In this document: positions 61,748 through 64,000 of the stretch, piece by piece | How positions within the stretch are numbered: position 1 is the first letter of the stretch | How the letters are laid out: each line of letters starts with the position of its first letter | Source of the DNA: Bugula neritina | Lineage: Eukaryota; Bryozoa; Gymnolaemata; Cheilostomatida; Bugulidae | DNA: 64,000 nucleotides | Reading direction: 5' to 3' | Assembly (NCBI GenBank): GCA_964035545.1 | Contig: OZ037768.1 | Coordinates: 47,501-111,500 of the forward strand | Made by a program: the position numbers and the translations under genes | Notes under the pieces: model-generated | Told to the model about the DNA's origin: nothing | The model's database searches: none | Seen by the model: the letters and a program-made list of their open reading frames with translations, nothing else

Positions 61748-63750
61748 CTAGCCAGCAGCCTCCCCAGTAGACAGTTTATTGTCGATGGCCTCTACCACCT
61801 GCAGGGCTGCGTCTGTCACTTTACTTCCCGGCCCAAAGACGAGGTGGGCTCCGGCGTCATACAGGAACTGGTAGTCCTGGGCCGGTATAACTCCTCCCAC
61901 AATCACTATCATGTCATCTCTGCCCTTGACCCTCAGAGCCTGTATGACCTCGGGGACTAGGGTCATGTGACCCCCAGCCAGCGTGCTCATCCCGACAGCG
62001 TGTACGTCAGCATCTACTGCTTGTTGGGCAACTTCTTCCGGCGTCTGCAGGATATACAGTATATAGTGTAGTATACAGCATGTAGTATATAGCATGTAGT
62101 ATATAATATACAGCATGTAGTATATAGTATACAGCATGTAGTATATATAGTATATAGTATACAGTATGTAGTATAGGATATAGCATGGAGTATAGAGAGC
62201 ATACGGTATATAGCATATAGTATAGTATATAGTATACAGTGTATAGTATACAGTATAGAGAGTATACAGCATGTAGTATATATAGTATAGAGAGCATACG
62301 GTATATAGAAATGTAAATGAGAAGGAAAGGAGGGAGGAGATAACTTAATATAAACTCACTGAAAACAGCGGCCCGATGTCAACATCAAATCCCATATCAG
62401 CAAATCCTGTTGCAATCACCTTCGCACCTCTGTCGTGCCCGTCCTGGCCAGTTTTAGCCACCAGGATCCTCGGTCTACGACCCTCCTTTTCATGAAATTC
62501 CTGACAGAGTATAACATTATATATAGTATAATATTGTGTATACTGTACAGAGAGTATATATAGTATAGTATAGTATATACTGTACAGAGAGTATATATAG
62601 TATAATATAGTGTATACTGTACAGAGAGTATATATAGTATAATATAGTGTATACTGTACAGAGAGTATATATAGTATAATATAGTGTATACTGTACAGAG
62701 AATATATATAGTATAGTATAGTGTATACTGTACAGAGAGTATATATAGTATAATATTGCATATACTGTACAGAGAGTATATATAGTATAATATTGTATAT
62801 ACTGTACAGAGAGTATATATAGTATAATATAGTATATACTGTACAGAGAGTATATATAGTATAATATAGTATATACTGTACAGAGAGTATATATAGTATA
62901 GTATAGTATATACTGTACAGAGAGTATAATTATATAGTATAGTATAGTATATACTGTACAGAGAGTATAATTATATAGTATAGTATAGTATATACTGTAC
63001 AGAGAGTATATATAGTAAGTATAATATAGTAAGTAGACAGAGTAAGTAAACAGAGTAAGTACCGTATCGACTTACATCTACTCTCTGAACAACTCTCTCA
63101 ATCTCCTCTGGTTGTCCGTAAACTGACCTGTAGGCACCACTAACCATCCGTACATTAGCTACATGTCTCCCAAATATCTGCAATATATCACATTAGTGTA
63201 AGTATATACTATACTAGTGTAAGTATATGATATATTAGTGTAAGTATATACTATATTAGTGTAAGTATATACTATATTAGTGTAAGTGTATACTATATTA
63301 GTGTAAGTATATACTATATTAGTGTAAGTGTATACTATATTAGTGTAAGTATATATTATATTAGTGTAAGTATATACTATATTAGTGTAAGTATATACTA
63401 TATTAGTGTAAGTACATACTATATTAGTGTAAGTATATACTATACTAGTGTAAGTATATACTATATTAGTGTAAGTATATACTATACTAGTGTAAGTATG
63501 TACTATATTAGTGTAAGTACATACTATATTAGTGTAAGTATATACTATATTAGTGTAAGTATATATTATATTAGTGTAAATATATACTATATTAGTGTAA
63601 GACTGTAAGTATTATAACACTGACCGTTTCCATAGCAGAAGTTATCTCCCCTACAGAGCACCTGGCTCTGGCTGCAGCAACTGACAACTCCAACAGGTTG
63701 CCTTCACCAGTACTACAGCACTGTGTGATGTCACTGAGAGCTTTGTCAGC
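61748..63750 (-). CDS. MMUT: methylmalonyl-CoA mutase, C-terminal part (gene continues past the window)
   Basis: Four minus-strand exons: 63750-63625, 63177-63076, 62500-62360 and 62044-61748, encoding the last 221 residues. The first joins an upstream exon outside the window. Matches are [77 protein letters not shown] and GGVIPAQDY. The cobalamin-binding signature D-x-H-x-x-G is intact (DGHDRG), supplying the lower axial histidine for cobalt. The enzyme converts L-methylmalonyl-CoA to succinyl-CoA in mitochondria with adenosylcobalamin. The catalytic TIM barrel and targeting peptide lie beyond the right edge. The animal MMUT form (B12 domain fused in one chain) is indicated. Confidence 0.96.
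62050..62305. repeat. ATACAGCATGTAGTATATAG repeats, last MMUT intron
   Basis: Irregular units of about 14-25 bp fill the intron. Confidence 0.88.
62515..63015. repeat. about 37-bp minisatellite, MMUT intron
   Basis: About 13 copies including ATACTGTACAGAGAGTATAT. The final copies carry a small insertion. Confidence 0.92.
63185..63605. repeat. 21-22-bp minisatellite, MMUT intron
   Basis: About 20 copies of TATATTAGTGTAAGTATATAC-type units; core TTAGTGTAAGTATATACTA. Confidence 0.93.
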
Positions 63751-63759
63751 CTACGATAT

Positions 63760-64000
63760 GATATGATATGAATATACAGAGATATGATATGAGTATACAG
63801 AGATATGATATGAGTATACAGAGATATGATATGAGTATACAGAGATATGATATGATATGATATGAGTATACAGAGATATGATATGAGTATACAGAGATAT
63901 GATATGAGTATACAGAGATATGATATGAGTATACAGAGATATGAGTATACAGAGATATGATATGAGTATACAGAGATATGATATGAGTATACAGAGATAT
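63760..64000. repeat. 21-bp minisatellite, MMUT intron at the window edge
   Basis: About 11 copies with the core GATATGAGTATACAGAGATA. The array continues off the right end. Confidence 0.93.

Noticed and set aside
1..64000. Transposons or retroviral elements
   Set aside because: No transposase, reverse transcriptase, integrase or terminal repeats were recognised. The repeats are all tandem or short inverted types.

Overview
This is a gene-dense window from an AT-rich animal nuclear genome. The genes have many GT-AG introns, and several families are animal-specific: a Trk-type receptor tyrosine kinase, a multiplexin collagen with an endostatin domain, a CARD protein, CRPPA/ISPD and CHCHD2/10. 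The species cannot be read from the sequence. A marine invertebrate, possibly an early-branching one such as a sponge, is a guess only.

Layout, left to right: CHCHD2/10-like mitochondrial protein (+, 391-1594); a 1163-residue ankyrin-repeat protein ending in a CARD (+, 2535-12107); about 4.7 kb of intergenic or 5' UTR-intron DNA made largely of minisatellites; a complete Trk-like receptor with LRR, Ig, TM and kinase parts (+, 16919-24060); DSCC1 (-, 25072-27140); CRPPA/ISPD (+, 28417-33019); MON1 (-, 33432-37138); a small two-TM CD225-like protein (+, 39885-41119); a 29-exon multiplexin collagen (-, 42384-60494); and the 3' part of methylmalonyl-CoA mutase (-, 61748-63750), whose 5' exons lie beyond the right edge. 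DSCC1/CRPPA and MON1/CD225 are divergent pairs. Trk/DSCC1, CRPPA/MON1 and CD225/multiplexin are convergent. These are unrelated housekeeping, signalling and matrix genes, not an operon or gene cluster. I rebuilt the exon chains by hand from splice sites, reading phase and family alignment. All complete genes close in frame.

The dominant structural feature is that most introns longer than about 200 bp are largely filled by a private minisatellite (units of 10-50 bp) whose sequence is not shared with neighbouring introns. In several cases the unit visibly contains the adjacent splice donor, splice acceptor, exon edge or stop codon. This suggests the arrays were seeded by tandem duplication across gene-structure boundaries, and it leaves many decoy splice sites in the introns. 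Many long open frames inside these arrays are artefacts of unit lengths divisible by three or lacking stop codons. One, intron 7 of the ankyrin-CARD gene, is open and in frame with both flanking exons.
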